NCBI RefSeq assembly: GCF_000760095.1
Contig: NZ_JNAR01000004.1
Span: 20,356-84,355 of the forward strand
From: Prochlorococcus marinus str. MIT 9401
GTDB lineage: Bacteria; Cyanobacteriota; Cyanobacteriia; PCC-6307; Cyanobiaceae
Direction: 5' to 3'
DNA length: 64,000 nucleotides
Numbering within the stretch: position 1 is the first letter of the stretch; each line of letters opens with the position of its first letter. The notes below the pieces were generated by a model, which saw only the letters and a program-made list of their open reading frames with translations, had not been told where the DNA came from and searched no databases. Shown piece after piece: positions 32,229 through 42,478 of the stretch. The translations under genes were made by a program, and so were the position numbers.

Positions 32229-33167
32229 TTATTTTATTTCTGTCGTTAGAAAATCTTTTGCAAGCTGAGTATTTGGGAAAACTTTTTGAGCCTCTTTAAG
32301 CAAATCGCTTGGCGTAATTGCATTTTTATTGGTGTACCTTGGGCTTAAATGAGTAATAATCAATTTTTTTGAGTTAGACATTAATGCTGTTTTGGCAGCC
32401 ATGATTGTTGTGGAATGTAGTTTTTCGTAGGCCATGCTTTCATCCTCTTCTGAAAATGTCGATTCATGTACTAGTAAATCGGCATTTTTTGATAATGAAA
32501 CAGCTGATTCGCTAAAGACTGTATCTGTGCAATAAACAAAACTTTCACCCTTTCTAGGAGGTCCACAGAACTCTTTCCCATCAAATGTCCTGCCATCCTC
32601 TAATATTACTTTTTTACCTTGTTGTAGCTCTGAATAAATTGGTCCTGGTGATATTTTTAGAGACGCTGCTTTCTTGATATTAAATATACCTGGCTTATCT
32701 TTTTCACTAACTCGATAACCATAAGCAGGTATTTTATGTTTAAGGCAGGCGCAATTTACTTTTATTTTGTTGTTTTCAAATAGGATTTTATTTTCTGATG
32801 CAAAATTTTCAACTTCTACAAAATGCAATGGGAAAGATAATTTGCAAAAACTACTTTTAAGTGCAGAATTTACAAAACTACGTAACTCTGAAGGACCGTA
32901 AATTTCAATACCTTTACTATTTCCTGATAAACCTAGGGTAGCCAAAAGGCCAGGCAAACCATAAATATGATCTCCATGCATATGTGTAATAAATATTTTC
33001 TTGATTTGTGAAGATTTAATATTGCTTTTCATTATTTGATGTTGTGTTCCTTCACCACAATCAAAAAGCCAAACTTCTGAAGACTGTGATAATTTAAGTG
33101 CTAGGGAAGAAACATTTCTCGTTAAGGATGGTACTCCTGAGCTTGTTCCTAAGAAGGTGATATTCAC
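32229..33167 (-). CDS. rnz: Ribonuclease Z
   Basis: RNase Z cleaves the 3-prime trailers of tRNA precursors. The metallo-beta-lactamase motif is FITHMHGDHIYGLPG near residues 58-72, preceded by FDCGEGTQHQ; later metal ligands lie in YCTDT, HESTF and the histidine of ITHLSPRY. The 312-residue length fits the short bacterial form. Neither tRNA gene in the window encodes CCA in its 3-prime end, so such processing is needed. It faces away from the SpoIID-like gene. Confidence 0.95.
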   Translation of the reverse strand: MNITFLGTSSGVPSLTRNVSSLALKLSQSSEVWLFDCGEGTQHQIMKSNIKSSQIKKIFITHMHGDHIYGLPGLLATLGLSGNSKGIEIYGPSELRSFVNSALKSSFCKLSFPLHFVEVENFASENKILFENNKIKVNCACLKHKIPAYGYRVSEKDKPGIFNIKKAASLKISPGPIYSELQQGKKVILEDGRTFDGKEFCGPPRKGESFVYCTDTVFSESAVSLSKNADLLVHESTFSEEDESMAYEKLHSTTIMAAKTALMSNSKKLIITHLSPRYTNKNAITPSDLLKEAQKVFPNTQLAKDFLTTEIK

Positions 33168-33256
33168 TTATTTATGATATTTTTATTTTTATATCTGGCT
33201 TAAATCTAGACTTTTAGTCAAACTTAGGCAAATTAAGCATTTGTTTTTTAAACAAA

Positions 33257-34432
33257 GTGATACTTAAATTCAAAAATAATTTTAGTAAGTGTTGCCTGAT
33301 TACTATTTTGTTGATTTGTGTTTTTCAGAGTGAAAGTGCTTTTGGATCTAGAGAGCCAATAATTAGAGTTTTGATATCAAAAAAAAATAATTTAAGGATT
33401 AGATCAGATAGATCAATTCCTATCACTATAGAGGGGGGATTTTTTTCAAATAAGAAAGTAAAAGGTTTAACTTTAAAAAATGAGAAAAATAGAAAAATTT
33501 TATATTTTGATAAAAATAAACAAAAAAAATATGACTTAAAAAGTAATCAACAATTTCAAGTTAGATCTGCTGATGGAAGAGGTATATGGGTAGGTCAGAA
33601 GAGATTTTCTGGTAAGCTTAATCTTTTTATACTTGACTCTGAAATATTGGTAGTAAATGTTTTAGGAATAGAAAAATATCTTAGTAGTGTAGTGGGTTCA
33701 GAGATGCCAACCAAATGGCCTATTGAAGCATTAAAAGCACAAGCAATTGCCTCTAGAACTTATGCTTTAAAGCAAAAGGGAAATAATTTATTTGATATTG
33801 ATTCAACCCAGAAAAATCAAGTCTATAATGGCTTGGAGTCAAGAACTTATAAAACTATCAGAGCAGTTAAAAGTACAAGATCATTGGTGTTGACTTATAA
33901 AAATAAATTAATTAATGCTTTGTTTCATAGCAGCTCAGGTGGAATGACAGAAAATAGTCAAGATGTATGGAAGAACAAATATACATATTTATCAAGTGTG
34001 AAAGACTTTGATGATAATAATCCAAAATTTAGATGGCAAAAAAAATTTTCGAGTGATGAATTAATAAATTTATTCCCCAAGATTGGAGGTTTAAGAAATA
34101 TAGAGATTCTAGATATTACAAGTACGGGGAGGGTAAAAAATGTAAAACTTATTGGGGCATATGGTTCTGATCAAATGTCTGGGGTAGTTTTAAGAAAAAG
34201 ATTAGGCCTCAATAGTAATTTCGTGAGATTTAAATTTTATGAGGAAGAGTTAAACAACAATTTTCCTATTAAAAAAGGGTTGATAGTTTTTGGACAGGGG
34301 TCAGGTCATGGAGTAGGAATGAGTCAATGGGGTGCTAAATATTTGGCGTCTAGAGGGCAAAAAGCTGAAAGAATACTAAAGTATTTTTATAGGGGAGTGC
34401 AGATTAAACCTTTTAGAAAAGATTACCTATAA
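33257..34432 (+). CDS. SpoIID/LytB-domain protein, secreted
   Basis: The N terminus (GTG start at 33257) has a basic-hydrophobic signal segment with CCLITILLICVF, so it is exported or lipid-anchored. The SpoIID domain has VVGSEMPTKWPIEALKAQAI, then ASRTYALKQ, FHSSSGGMTE and, near the end, GQGSGHGVGMSQWGAKYLA, all conserved in the family. Some members are peptidoglycan lytic transglycosylases acting on denuded glycan; here a cell-wall role is likely. It converges on truB with three bases between stops. Confidence 0.92.
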   Translation: MILKFKNNFSKCCLITILLICVFQSESAFGSREPIIRVLISKKNNLRIRSDRSIPITIEGGFFSNKKVKGLTLKNEKNRKILYFDKNKQKKYDLKSNQQFQVRSADGRGIWVGQKRFSGKLNLFILDSEILVVNVLGIEKYLSSVVGSEMPTKWPIEALKAQAIASRTYALKQKGNNLFDIDSTQKNQVYNGLESRTYKTIRAVKSTRSLVLTYKNKLINALFHSSSGGMTENSQDVWKNKYTYLSSVKDFDDNNPKFRWQKKFSSDELINLFPKIGGLRNIEILDITSTGRVKNVKLIGAYGSDQMSGVVLRKRLGLNSNFVRFKFYEEELNNNFPIKKGLIVFGQGSGHGVGMSQWGAKYLASRGQKAERILKYFYRGVQIKPFRKDYL

Positions 34433-34435
34433 AGA

Positions 34436-35353
34436 TTATTTAGCATTAAGGACTAATTTTGGATCTATGTATGATTGATTTTTATTTAAGAAGCCAATCC
34501 CAAGTAGTGTTTGTTTTTTATCTATTACTTTTATAGGTTTTTTAAAATCAAAAGACTCTCTTTCCTTAAAGTAATTAAGATCAACTTGAATAGCTCTTCC
34601 TGTTTGCCAAAAATTGATTTGTTCTTCATTAATTAAGACAAATGATGAAATGTGATTTAGAGCAGAAATTGTTGGAATAATAAAATTTTTTGTGTCCCCA
34701 CCCCTTTTTTCGATATCAGATATTTTGATCGAGTTTTGTTCATCAAAGCCACAAGCTGAAATTCTTTTTAACTCTAAAAGGCAACCTTCGGAATTGAGAA
34801 TTTCTCCTAAATCTCTTGCAATTGCTCTTATATATGTGCCACCTGAACATTTGATTTTTATTTCTATAATTCCTTTTATTTGGTCCCATTTCATTAAAGT
34901 AAGTTCGTCTATTTTTACTTCTCTTGGTGCTAATTCAAAATGTTCATTTCTGAAAGATTTTTTATAGGCTCTCTCACCACTAATATGCACACTAGATACT
35001 TTAGGCGGAATTTGTTTTATTATTCCTCTAAATTTATTTAAATATTGATCCAATTTCTCATCGCTGAGTTTGGGCCAACTTTTTTGATTAATTATTTCGC
35101 CGTGAATATCATCAGTGTTAGTTCTTATACCTAATTTAATTTGTCCTATGTAAGTTTTACCCTGAGGAAGATATTGAATAAATCTTGTTGCACTTCCTAT
35201 AGCAATTGGTAATGTTCCTATGACTTCTGGATCAAGAGTACCTGTGTGCCCAACCTTTTTTATGTTTAGTAACTTCCTTATTTGTTTAACACAATCATGG
35301 GAGGTACAGCCTTTTTCTTTATTTATTACTAAGAATCCATCTTTAGTTTCCAT
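34436..35353 (-). CDS. truB: tRNA pseudouridine-55 synthase
   Basis: TruB makes pseudouridine 55 in the T loop of tRNAs. The catalytic block is [20 protein letters not shown] near residues 33-53 with the nucleophilic aspartate in TLDP; the opening [15 protein letters not shown] and later [15 protein letters not shown] are standard. The 305-residue length is normal. A plus-strand frame running across its start belongs to the methyltransferase at 35397 and is only an open extension. Confidence 0.96.
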   Translation of the reverse strand: METKDGFLVINKEKGCTSHDCVKQIRKLLNIKKVGHTGTLDPEVIGTLPIAIGSATRFIQYLPQGKTYIGQIKLGIRTNTDDIHGEIINQKSWPKLSDEKLDQYLNKFRGIIKQIPPKVSSVHISGERAYKKSFRNEHFELAPREVKIDELTLMKWDQIKGIIEIKIKCSGGTYIRAIARDLGEILNSEGCLLELKRISACGFDEQNSIKISDIEKRGGDTKNFIIPTISALNHISSFVLINEEQINFWQTGRAIQVDLNYFKERESFDFKKPIKVIDKKQTLLGIGFLNKNQSYIDPKLVLNAK

Positions 35354-35396
35354 TTTTAATATTAAGAATACTTTGAGAAAGATTTACAACCATTCT

Positions 35397-36170
35397 ATGA
35401 TTTTTGTATTAGAAATTTATGCTAAAAAATTGAAAAATAATAGTTCTATTTTAAAAGAGTTTTTAGACAATGCTTTTAATTTGAAATCACATTTAATGGA
35501 ATACTTATCCATTAAAGAATGTGATTTAGATGGATTCCTTGCAAATGCAAAGATGAATTTGGCAAATTCACATCCTGGGGATGCTTTGAATGATGTGTCA
35601 GATTTTTATACTGAGATTGTTGGAGATCGCCATGTAGCAGATTTAGCGGCTTGGCATATTACAAGTAGGAACTACATAGCTGATACCTTAAAACTTCAAC
35701 AGAGATTTTCACGAGATTTAGTTTTAGATTTTGGAGGAGGTATTGGTACACATGCCTTAGCTAACGCTATGTCTTCAAAAGTTAAGCATGTTTTTTTTGT
35801 AGATATTAATCAAACAAATAGAAATTTTGTTGAATACAGGGCAAAGAAATTAGGAGTCGAAAAAAAAATTACTTTTTGCAAGACAATTCAAGATACACAA
35901 ATATTGAAATTTGATACGGTAGTTTGTCTTGATGTTTTGGAACATCTTGCAGATCCAGCTTCTCAAATTAATACTTTCAATGAGATTATGGATAGTAATG
36001 CAATTGCTTTATTCAATTGGTACTTTTATAAAGGTGAAAAAAATGAATATCCTTTCCATATCGATGATGATAAGATTGTTGAAAAGTTTTTTAATACTCT
36101 TCAATCGAAGTTTTTAGAAGTTTTCCATCCTATTCTTATCACCACTAGAGCTTATAAGAAAATTAGATAA
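35397..36170 (+). CDS. SAM-dependent methyltransferase, 257 aa
   Basis: The nucleotide-binding loop is [18 protein letters not shown] near residues 110-127, then HVFFVDIN, and [16 protein letters not shown] as the post-motif segment. These are the class I methyltransferase motifs. The N-terminal 100 residues are helical and may form the substrate lid. The substrate is unknown. The ATG at 35397 is chosen because the frame upstream crosses truB on the opposite strand without similarity. Its last eight bases overlap the stop region of rpmA. Confidence 0.88.
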   Translation: MIFVLEIYAKKLKNNSSILKEFLDNAFNLKSHLMEYLSIKECDLDGFLANAKMNLANSHPGDALNDVSDFYTEIVGDRHVADLAAWHITSRNYIADTLKLQQRFSRDLVLDFGGGIGTHALANAMSSKVKHVFFVDINQTNRNFVEYRAKKLGVEKKITFCKTIQDTQILKFDTVVCLDVLEHLADPASQINTFNEIMDSNAIALFNWYFYKGEKNEYPFHIDDDKIVEKFFNTLQSKFLEVFHPILITTRAYKKIR

Positions 36171-36423
36171 CTACATTAATTCTTTTTCTATTTTTTAAAT
36201 TTCTTTTAATGCTTTCGAAACTTACAGTTCCTTCTTTAAGTGCGAAAAGTGTGTCATCCTTACCCTTCCCAACGTTTATTCCAGGCAAAAAGGATGTACC
36301 CCTTTGGCGTATGAGAATTGAACCAGCTGATACTTTTTCTCCTCCATAAGCTTTTACACCAAGTCTTTTAGAATTTGAATCTCTTCCGTTCCTGGTGGAG
36401 CCAGTTCCTTTTTTGTGTGCCAT
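36163..36423 (-). CDS. rpmA: 50S ribosomal protein L27
   Basis: The 86-residue protein has [18 protein letters not shown], then [20 protein letters not shown] and [17 protein letters not shown], the full L27 pattern. L27 reaches into the peptidyl-transferase centre. It follows rplU with nine bases between, the classical rplU-rpmA operon. Confidence 0.98.
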   Translation of the reverse strand: MAHKKGTGSTRNGRDSNSKRLGVKAYGGEKVSAGSILIRQRGTSFLPGINVGKGKDDTLFALKEGTVSFESIKRNLKNRKRINVVI

Positions 36424-36432
36424 TATAAATGT

Positions 36433-36873
36433 TTAATTTGTTGCTTTTTCAGATTTTGGTTTAGCTTCTTTTTTGATAGTTTCCTTTTTAGAGGATGACT
36501 TAGAAGAACTTTTACCTATCGATATTGATTTTACCATAACTCTTGTAAGTTCTTGTCTATGACCCATTTTTCTTCTCGTCTTTTTCTTGGGACGCATTTT
36601 ATATACAAGGATTTTCTTATCTCTCTTGTGGGAAACTACCTCTAATTCTATTTTGGCATCTTTAATATAAGGTTTTCCTATAGTTATTGAATCTTTGTTC
36701 TTTAAAAGTAAAACTTTTTCAAGTGTAATTTTATCTTTCTCTTTTGCATTTAGTCTGTCAATGTCATAATATCTGTTAACTTCAAACCAAAATTGTTGTC
36801 CTGAAGTTTCTGCTATTGCGTACAATTCATTACTTTTAGATGAATTGCTAGAGGAGGTTTTAGAATTAGTCAT
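36433..36873 (-). CDS. rplU: 50S ribosomal protein L21
   Basis: L21 is shown by AIAETSGQQFWFEVNRYYDI, LLLKNKDSITIGKPYI and KKKTRRKMGHRQ near residue 110. The ATG at 36871-36873 gives 146 residues; the frame upstream to 36927 is an unlikely extension. N- and C-terminal tails are longer than in E. coli L21 (103 residues) and are rich in serine and lysine, as in picocyanobacteria. It forms an operon with rpmA and is divergent from kaiB. Confidence 0.96.
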   Translation of the reverse strand: MTNSKTSSSNSSKSNELYAIAETSGQQFWFEVNRYYDIDRLNAKEKDKITLEKVLLLKNKDSITIGKPYIKDAKIELEVVSHKRDKKILVYKMRPKKKTRRKMGHRQELTRVMVKSISIGKSSSKSSSKKETIKKEAKPKSEKATN

Positions 36874-37016
36874 AAGTTGAGACGCTATTAGGCTCAAATT
36901 TATAATTTGATTAAGCCTAGGAAGCAATCATAAATGTTTGTATATTTTCTTATTTTGTAGTGTAATAAGTCAAGGGTTTTTCTAAATCTTTTGATATCAA
37001 TTTGAGGAGCTAAGGA

Positions 37017-37325
37017 ATGGCAGCAAGAAAAACATATATTTTAAAACTCTATGTTGCTGGAAATACTCCTAATTCAATGAGAGCTTTAAATACTTTAAGA
37101 GAAATCTTAGAAAATGAATTTAAAGGAGTATATGCCTTAAAGGTCATTGATGTGCTTAAGCAACCACAACTTGCCGAGGAAGATAAGATATTGGCTACAC
37201 CAACTTTAGCTAAGATACTCCCCCCACCTGTAAGAAAAATTATTGGCGATCTTTCTGATAGAGAGAAAGTTTTAATTGGTTTAGATCTTCTTTTTGATGA
37301 ATTATCGGAAAGTGAATATAGTTGA
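37017..37325 (+). CDS. kaiB: Circadian clock protein KaiB
   Basis: The 102-residue thioredoxin-like protein has [20 protein letters not shown] near its start and [20 protein letters not shown] near residues 63-82, both diagnostic of KaiB. KaiB binds phosphorylated KaiC and links the oscillator to output. kaiA, which in other cyanobacteria lies directly upstream, is not present in the 143 bases between rplU and kaiB. An apparent ribosome-binding site, GAGGAGCTAAGGA, precedes the ATG. kaiC follows after 85 bases. Confidence 0.98.
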   Translation: MAARKTYILKLYVAGNTPNSMRALNTLREILENEFKGVYALKVIDVLKQPQLAEEDKILATPTLAKILPPPVRKIIGDLSDREKVLIGLDLLFDELSESEYS

Positions 37326-37410
37326 TATGAGTAACATAAAGAAAAACTTTTATAATTTATTTAAAGGTTGCTTAAACGTTTGTTTTTAATTAATTATTCT
37401 TAGCTGAACT

Positions 37411-38940
37411 ATGAAAGATAAGAAATTAACTAAGTCTAATAAAATGCAGGTACAAAAACTGCCTACTGGAATAGAGGGGTTTGATGATGTTTGTAGGGGT
37501 GGCTTACCTGTCTCTCGAAGTACACTCGTAAGCGGTACATCAGGGACTGGAAAAACTGTTTTTTCTCTGCAATATTTACACCATGGGATTTGTAATTTTG
37601 ACGAGCCTGGTATCTTTGTCACATTTGAGGAGTCACCTTTAGATATCATTAGAAATGCCGCAAGTTTTGGTTGGGATTTACAAGAATTAATTGATCAAAA
37701 TAAGTTATTTATTTTAGATGCCTCTCCTGATCCTGATGGACAGGATGTTGCAGGTAATTTTGACTTATCTGGATTGATTGAGAGAATTAGTTATGCGATA
37801 AGAAAATATAAAGCAAAAAGAGTTGCTATAGATTCAATAACTGCGGTCTTCCAACAGTATGACGCTATTTATGTTGTTAGAAGAGAAATTTTCAGACTCA
37901 TAGCAAGATTAAAGGAAATTGGCGTTACAACGGTTATGACAACAGAAAGGGTTGATGATTACGGACCAATTGCTAGATATGGCGTGGAAGAATTTGTATC
38001 TGATAATGTTGTCTTATTAAGAAATGTGCTTGAGTCGGAGAAGAGAAGAAGAACATTAGAAGTTTTAAAGTTAAGAGGTACTGTACATATGAAAGGTGAA
38101 TATCCATTCACCATGGGTTTGGATGGCATAAGTGTCTTTGCTCTTGGAGCAATGAGATTAACACAGAGATCCTCAAATATTAGGATTAGTTCTGGAGTTA
38201 AAGATCTTGATGATATGTGTGGTGGAGGATATTTTCAAGATTCAATAATCCTCGCTACCGGAGCTACTGGTACCGGCAAGACAATGCTTGTATCAAAATT
38301 TGTTGAAGATGCATATAACAATAATGAGAGAGCAATACTCTTCGCATATGAAGAATCTAGGGCTCAATTGCTTAGAAATGCCACTAGTTGGGGAATAGAT
38401 TTTGAAAAGATGGAAAGTGATGGTTTATTAAAAATTATTTGTGCATATCCTGAATCAACTGGTTTGGAAGATCACTTACAAATAATAAAAACACAAATTA
38501 ACCAATTTAAACCAAAAAGAATGGCAATAGATTCTCTCTCAGCATTGGCTCGAGGTGTAAGTTTAAATGCATTTAGACAGTTTGTAATTGCAGTTACTGG
38601 TTATACAAAACAAGAGGAAATAGCAGGGTTTTTTACAAATACTGCAGAAGAATTTATGGGAAGTCATTCCATTACTGATTCTCATATCTCAACAATTACT
38701 GACACTATACTTTTGCTGCAATATGTTGAAATAAAGGGAGAAATGGCTAGAGCCTTAAATGTTTTTAAAATGCGGGGTTCATGGCATGATAAACGAATCA
38801 GAGAATTCGTTATCACAAATAAAGGCCCTGAAATAAAAGATTCTTTTTCTAACTTTGAACAGATATTCAGTGGTGCCCCTCATAGAGTTGTTCCTGATTC
38901 AAATATACCGAATGTTTTTAAAGGCTTAGATATTGATTAG
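37411..38940 (+). CDS. kaiC: Circadian clock ATPase/kinase KaiC
   Basis: KaiC has two RecA-like halves. The CI Walker A is SGTSGTGKTVFSLQY near residues 44-58; the CII Walker A is TGATGTGKTMLVSKF near 285-299. The autophosphorylation pair is present as the serine-threonine in SHISTITD at residues 427-428. Catalytic glutamates lie in TFEESP and YEESRA. The 509 residues match normal length. Without KaiA the kinase state cannot be raised as in Synechococcus, so in Prochlorococcus the clock behaves as an hourglass timer (established knowledge). Its stop overlaps that of nblS by four bases. Confidence 0.98.
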   Translation: MKDKKLTKSNKMQVQKLPTGIEGFDDVCRGGLPVSRSTLVSGTSGTGKTVFSLQYLHHGICNFDEPGIFVTFEESPLDIIRNAASFGWDLQELIDQNKLFILDASPDPDGQDVAGNFDLSGLIERISYAIRKYKAKRVAIDSITAVFQQYDAIYVVRREIFRLIARLKEIGVTTVMTTERVDDYGPIARYGVEEFVSDNVVLLRNVLESEKRRRTLEVLKLRGTVHMKGEYPFTMGLDGISVFALGAMRLTQRSSNIRISSGVKDLDDMCGGGYFQDSIILATGATGTGKTMLVSKFVEDAYNNNERAILFAYEESRAQLLRNATSWGIDFEKMESDGLLKIICAYPESTGLEDHLQIIKTQINQFKPKRMAIDSLSALARGVSLNAFRQFVIAVTGYTKQEEIAGFFTNTAEEFMGSHSITDSHISTITDTILLLQYVEIKGEMARALNVFKMRGSWHDKRIREFVITNKGPEIKDSFSNFEQIFSGAPHRVVPDSNIPNVFKGLDID

Positions 38941-41006
38941 ATAATTTCACTGATCTCAGAGTCTGAAAATGTACCTGTATTATTGATAGTTTGAGTCAAT
39001 AATTCGTCTTTGTCAGATTGTGCTAGAGCTAAATCAAACCAAAAGGTTGTTCCAATTTCTAATTCACTAGCCATACGGATTTCCCCGCCGTGTTTTTCAA
39101 TTATCCCTCGAACTATAGATAAACCTAAACCTGTTCCTTGCTCAGTATGAACGGAATTCTCTACCCTATAAAAACGGTCAAATATCTTTTCCTGATCCGC
39201 TTGTGATATTCCTGATCCTGTATCAGCAATCTCAATTCTTACTCTTGGTAGCGGTGAAACCAACTCACATTGAGGAGCTTTATCATTACTATTATTAATT
39301 GGGGGAAAAGCAGGACAGGAATCTGGCCAAGTATAAGCTCTTATCATTAAATTGCTGTTTTTGGGACTAAATTTCAATCCATTACCAAGCAAATTATCAA
39401 ATACTTGTAAAAGCAAATCAAAATTTCCTAGAATTGAAGGGATATTTTCTTCTATTTCGTATGATAATGAAACATTTTTTTCTGAAGCATTAAGTCTGTA
39501 ATTTCTCAGGGTTTGCTCTATTGCAGGTTTTATATCCATTTCTTCTAGTTGAATTATTTTACCTGACTCTAATCTTGATAAATCTAATACATCATTTACA
39601 AGTCTTGTTAATCTATCGGTCTCAGAATTTGCTATACCCAAAAATTCAAGTTGTTCTTCATTAGAGAGCTGATCTTTTAAATCATGCAATGTCTCTACGT
39701 AACTTTTAATGTTAAAAAGTGGTGTTCTTAATTCATGCGAAACATTACTAATAAATCTATTTTGTGCCGCATTGAGTTCAACTTCTCTTGTTAAATCTTG
39801 GATTGTGACAGCAATACCTTTTAATTCAACTTTGTTTGTATCTAAAACTGATTGTAATACAATTCTTAAAGTTCTAGCTGGCTCCCCCAAACTAAACCTT
39901 AAATCGTCTTTCTCCTTCTCTCTGTTCAAAATTGATTCAACATTTGTGTGTAAATCATTAGATAAAATTTCGGGAATCTCATTTAAAAAATATTTACCTT
40001 CCAATAATCTTCCTTCCCAACGAAATAATCTCTTTGCTGTTGGATTAGTAAGTACAATTTTCCCTCTGGAATCCAATAATATTGCACCATCAGCCATAGT
40101 TGCTATTAATGATTGCTGCTTTATTTGAGCAGCTTTAAGTTCTTCAATATTTGCCTCTTCATAATTTTCTAACTGATTTGCCATTCGATTAAAACCATTT
40201 AAAAGTTCTCCTAAATCACCCGTCATCGGTAAAGAAATTCTGGATTTAAAGTTCCCTTTAGAAATTTCTCGAACACCTCTTACTAATTCCCTTACAGGTC
40301 TTGTTATTGTAAGTGCATTGAATACAGCTCCCAGTATTACTAAAACCCAAATGGAGATAAAAACAGCTATTGTAACCTCTCTTGTTAGTGCAGCACTGGC
40401 TAGGGCTTTTTTATTAGGTGTAACCCCCAAGGCTAAAGTTCCAAGATATTTCCCTTTCCAAAGCATTGGAACAAACACATCAGTTACTTGTCCCTGAGGT
40501 GTAAGATGCTGCCTAACAAGCGGGAATTGAGGCCTTTTCTTTAATTCTGAGGGCAGTTTTAATCTTCTCGTGAGCTGAAACTGACTATCTGAACTTGTTG
40601 GGGTGGCACTTATTGGTATCCCAAGTTGAACGATGTCTTCAGCGTCGGTAAAAAAAATATAACGTAGATTACGACTTGATCGCCAAAACTTTTCAGCAAC
40701 ATTTGAAATTTCTTTTTTTTGATTATTGGCTACTAATTCTGTAACATTTCCAGATAGCAATAATCCTAGATCTCGAGCATATCTAGTATCATTCATTCCT
40801 GCATCTCTTTGAATACTATTTAGTGCAAAAAATGTTATGCCTGTCATTAAAAGACTAACTACCAGCGTGGCAATTGCCAGTAATTTTGTTCTTAAACTAA
40901 ACCCACTCCACCAAGAAAGTAGTCTATTCATCCAATAGTTATCGTTATTGTCTTCATTATCAGCGAAGTTAAATTCTCTACTTTCTCTGTCATTACTATC
41001 TATCAT
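38937..41006 (-). CDS. nblS: NblS/Hik33-type membrane sensor histidine kinase
   Basis: Two membrane spans (about residues 40-62 and 209-230) enclose a periplasmic sensing domain. A HAMP region (about 232-285), a PAS domain (about 300-400), the H box ISNVSHELRTPLFNIKSYVE near residue 430, and the ATP-binding end with ADTGSGISQADQEKIFDRFY and GTGLGLSIVRGI follow. The order and similarity fit NblS/Hik33 (DspA), which controls hli and photosynthesis genes under high light, cold and other stress. Its targets plausibly include the hli genes in this window. It is convergent with kaiC and its gene is followed upstream by purD. Confidence 0.93.
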   Translation of the reverse strand: MIDSNDRESREFNFADNEDNNDNYWMNRLLSWWSGFSLRTKLLAIATLVVSLLMTGITFFALNSIQRDAGMNDTRYARDLGLLLSGNVTELVANNQKKEISNVAEKFWRSSRNLRYIFFTDAEDIVQLGIPISATPTSSDSQFQLTRRLKLPSELKKRPQFPLVRQHLTPQGQVTDVFVPMLWKGKYLGTLALGVTPNKKALASAALTREVTIAVFISIWVLVILGAVFNALTITRPVRELVRGVREISKGNFKSRISLPMTGDLGELLNGFNRMANQLENYEEANIEELKAAQIKQQSLIATMADGAILLDSRGKIVLTNPTAKRLFRWEGRLLEGKYFLNEIPEILSNDLHTNVESILNREKEKDDLRFSLGEPARTLRIVLQSVLDTNKVELKGIAVTIQDLTREVELNAAQNRFISNVSHELRTPLFNIKSYVETLHDLKDQLSNEEQLEFLGIANSETDRLTRLVNDVLDLSRLESGKIIQLEEMDIKPAIEQTLRNYRLNASEKNVSLSYEIEENIPSILGNFDLLLQVFDNLLGNGLKFSPKNSNLMIRAYTWPDSCPAFPPINNSNDKAPQCELVSPLPRVRIEIADTGSGISQADQEKIFDRFYRVENSVHTEQGTGLGLSIVRGIIEKHGGEIRMASELEIGTTFWFDLALAQSDKDELLTQTINNTGTFSDSEISEII

Positions 41007-41010
41007 GATT

Positions 41011-42342
41011 TTAATTCCCTTTAGATAATTTTTTTCTCACTTGATGACCAATGTCATTTCTGAAGTAAATACCATCGAAATTAATTTCTTTTAAATTTTT
41101 GTATGCTTTTTCAAAAACTAAATCGAAATCTTTATCTTGACAGACAATACTTAATACTCTTCCCCCATCAGTTATTAATTCGCCATTTTTACTTAAGGAA
41201 GTACCTGAGTCGAAAATTTGACAATTACTTGAGTCAACTTTACCTATTTTTATTGGAAAACCGGTTTTATATTCGTTAGGGTAACCTTTTGAAGTTGCTA
41301 TTACACAGCCACTAACCTTATCAGAAGTATTAATTTTTTCGTCACCAGTTAAATTTCCCATCGAGCATTTTTCTAAAAGCAATACAAAACTTTGATCCAT
41401 CAGAGGCATTATAGTTTGGCATTCTGGATCACCAAATCTACAATTATATTCTATAACTTTGGGCCCAGATTTTGTGATCATTAATCCAAAATAAATTACC
41501 CCTTTATATTCAATATTTTTTTTATTTAGTTGGTTTATTGTAGGTTCAATTATCTCTTTGATAATTATGTCAAGGTTATCTTTTGTTAATAGCGGAGCAG
41601 GAGAATAGGCTCCCATTCCTCCTGTGTTTGGACCTTTATCTTTCTCATTTAGACGTTTGTGATCTTGCGCTGTTGGGAGTAATACATATCTCTTCCCGTC
41701 ACAAAGAGCAAAAACTGAAACTTCTGGACCCTGAATTTTTTCTTCTAGAACCACCACATTTCCAGAGTCACCAAACTTGCCATTAAAGATTGATTCTGCT
41801 GCTCTTAAACAGTCATTTTTTGAATCAGGGATATAAACACCTTTTCCTGAAGCTAGCCCGTCTGCTTTCACTACTAAGGGAACCGGTGCTGAATTGATAA
41901 TTTTTTGGGCTTCTTCTAGAGAATTAACTTTCCAAAAGTTTGCAGTTGGAATTTTCGCTTCTTGCATAAATTCCTTAGCCCAAGATTTGCTATATTCTAA
42001 TTTTGCTCCATCTTTACCCGGACCAAATACTTTAAAGTCTTTTCCTCGAAGAAAATCTGCCAATCCATTTGCCAAAGGTATTTCTGGACCTATTACGATT
42101 AAATCTATTTTTAATAAATTAAGTTTTTCGATTAATTTTTTTTGATTATTAATATCAAATTTTATTCTTTCACATTTATTTATTCTTTCTGATCCTGCGT
42201 TGCCAGGGATTAAATAAACTTTTTTTACTAATTCATTTTTTTGGATAACCCAGGCTAAGGAATTTTCTCTCCCACCATTCCCAATTATTAAGATATTTTC
42301 TAATCTATTGAAGCTTTTGGAACTTGTTGAATTTATATGCAT
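41011..42342 (-). CDS. purD: Phosphoribosylamine-glycine ligase
   Basis: PurD joins glycine to phosphoribosylamine in purine synthesis. The N-terminal NGGRENSLAWVI block, the ATP-grasp segments PLVVKADGLASGKGVYI and KRLNEKDKGPNTGGMGAYSP, and the late EYNCRFGDPECQ are typical. The length of 443 is slightly longer than the usual 420-430 because of an N-terminal extension of about 13 residues before LENILIIGNGG. It is divergent from purC with 136 bases between, so a shared promoter region is likely. Confidence 0.96.
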   Translation of the reverse strand: MHINSTSSKSFNRLENILIIGNGGRENSLAWVIQKNELVKKVYLIPGNAGSERINKCERIKFDINNQKKLIEKLNLLKIDLIVIGPEIPLANGLADFLRGKDFKVFGPGKDGAKLEYSKSWAKEFMQEAKIPTANFWKVNSLEEAQKIINSAPVPLVVKADGLASGKGVYIPDSKNDCLRAAESIFNGKFGDSGNVVVLEEKIQGPEVSVFALCDGKRYVLLPTAQDHKRLNEKDKGPNTGGMGAYSPAPLLTKDNLDIIIKEIIEPTINQLNKKNIEYKGVIYFGLMITKSGPKVIEYNCRFGDPECQTIMPLMDQSFVLLLEKCSMGNLTGDEKINTSDKVSGCVIATSKGYPNEYKTGFPIKIGKVDSSNCQIFDSGTSLSKNGELITDGGRVLSIVCQDKDFDLVFEKAYKNLKEINFDGIYFRNDIGHQVRKKLSKGN

Positions 42343-42478
42343 AAATTTGTATTTTGAAGGTTATTAGGTTTCGATAAAAAATTAGTTAACATTGAAAAAC
42401 TAATTTGAAAAGTTGATATCCTAATAAATATGTTAATTACAAATCATACTTTTAGTAATCAATCGAGGTCCTAAATTA

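Noticed and set aside
35220..35396. N-terminal extension of the methyltransferase
   Set aside because: It crosses the start of truB on the other strand and shows no methyltransferase similarity; ATG at 35397 fits better.
36928..37016. Possible remnant of kaiA
   Set aside because: No frame or fragment with KaiA-like residues could be read in the gap.
39709..40128. 139-residue plus-strand frame
   Set aside because: Antisense shadow of the sensor kinase gene.
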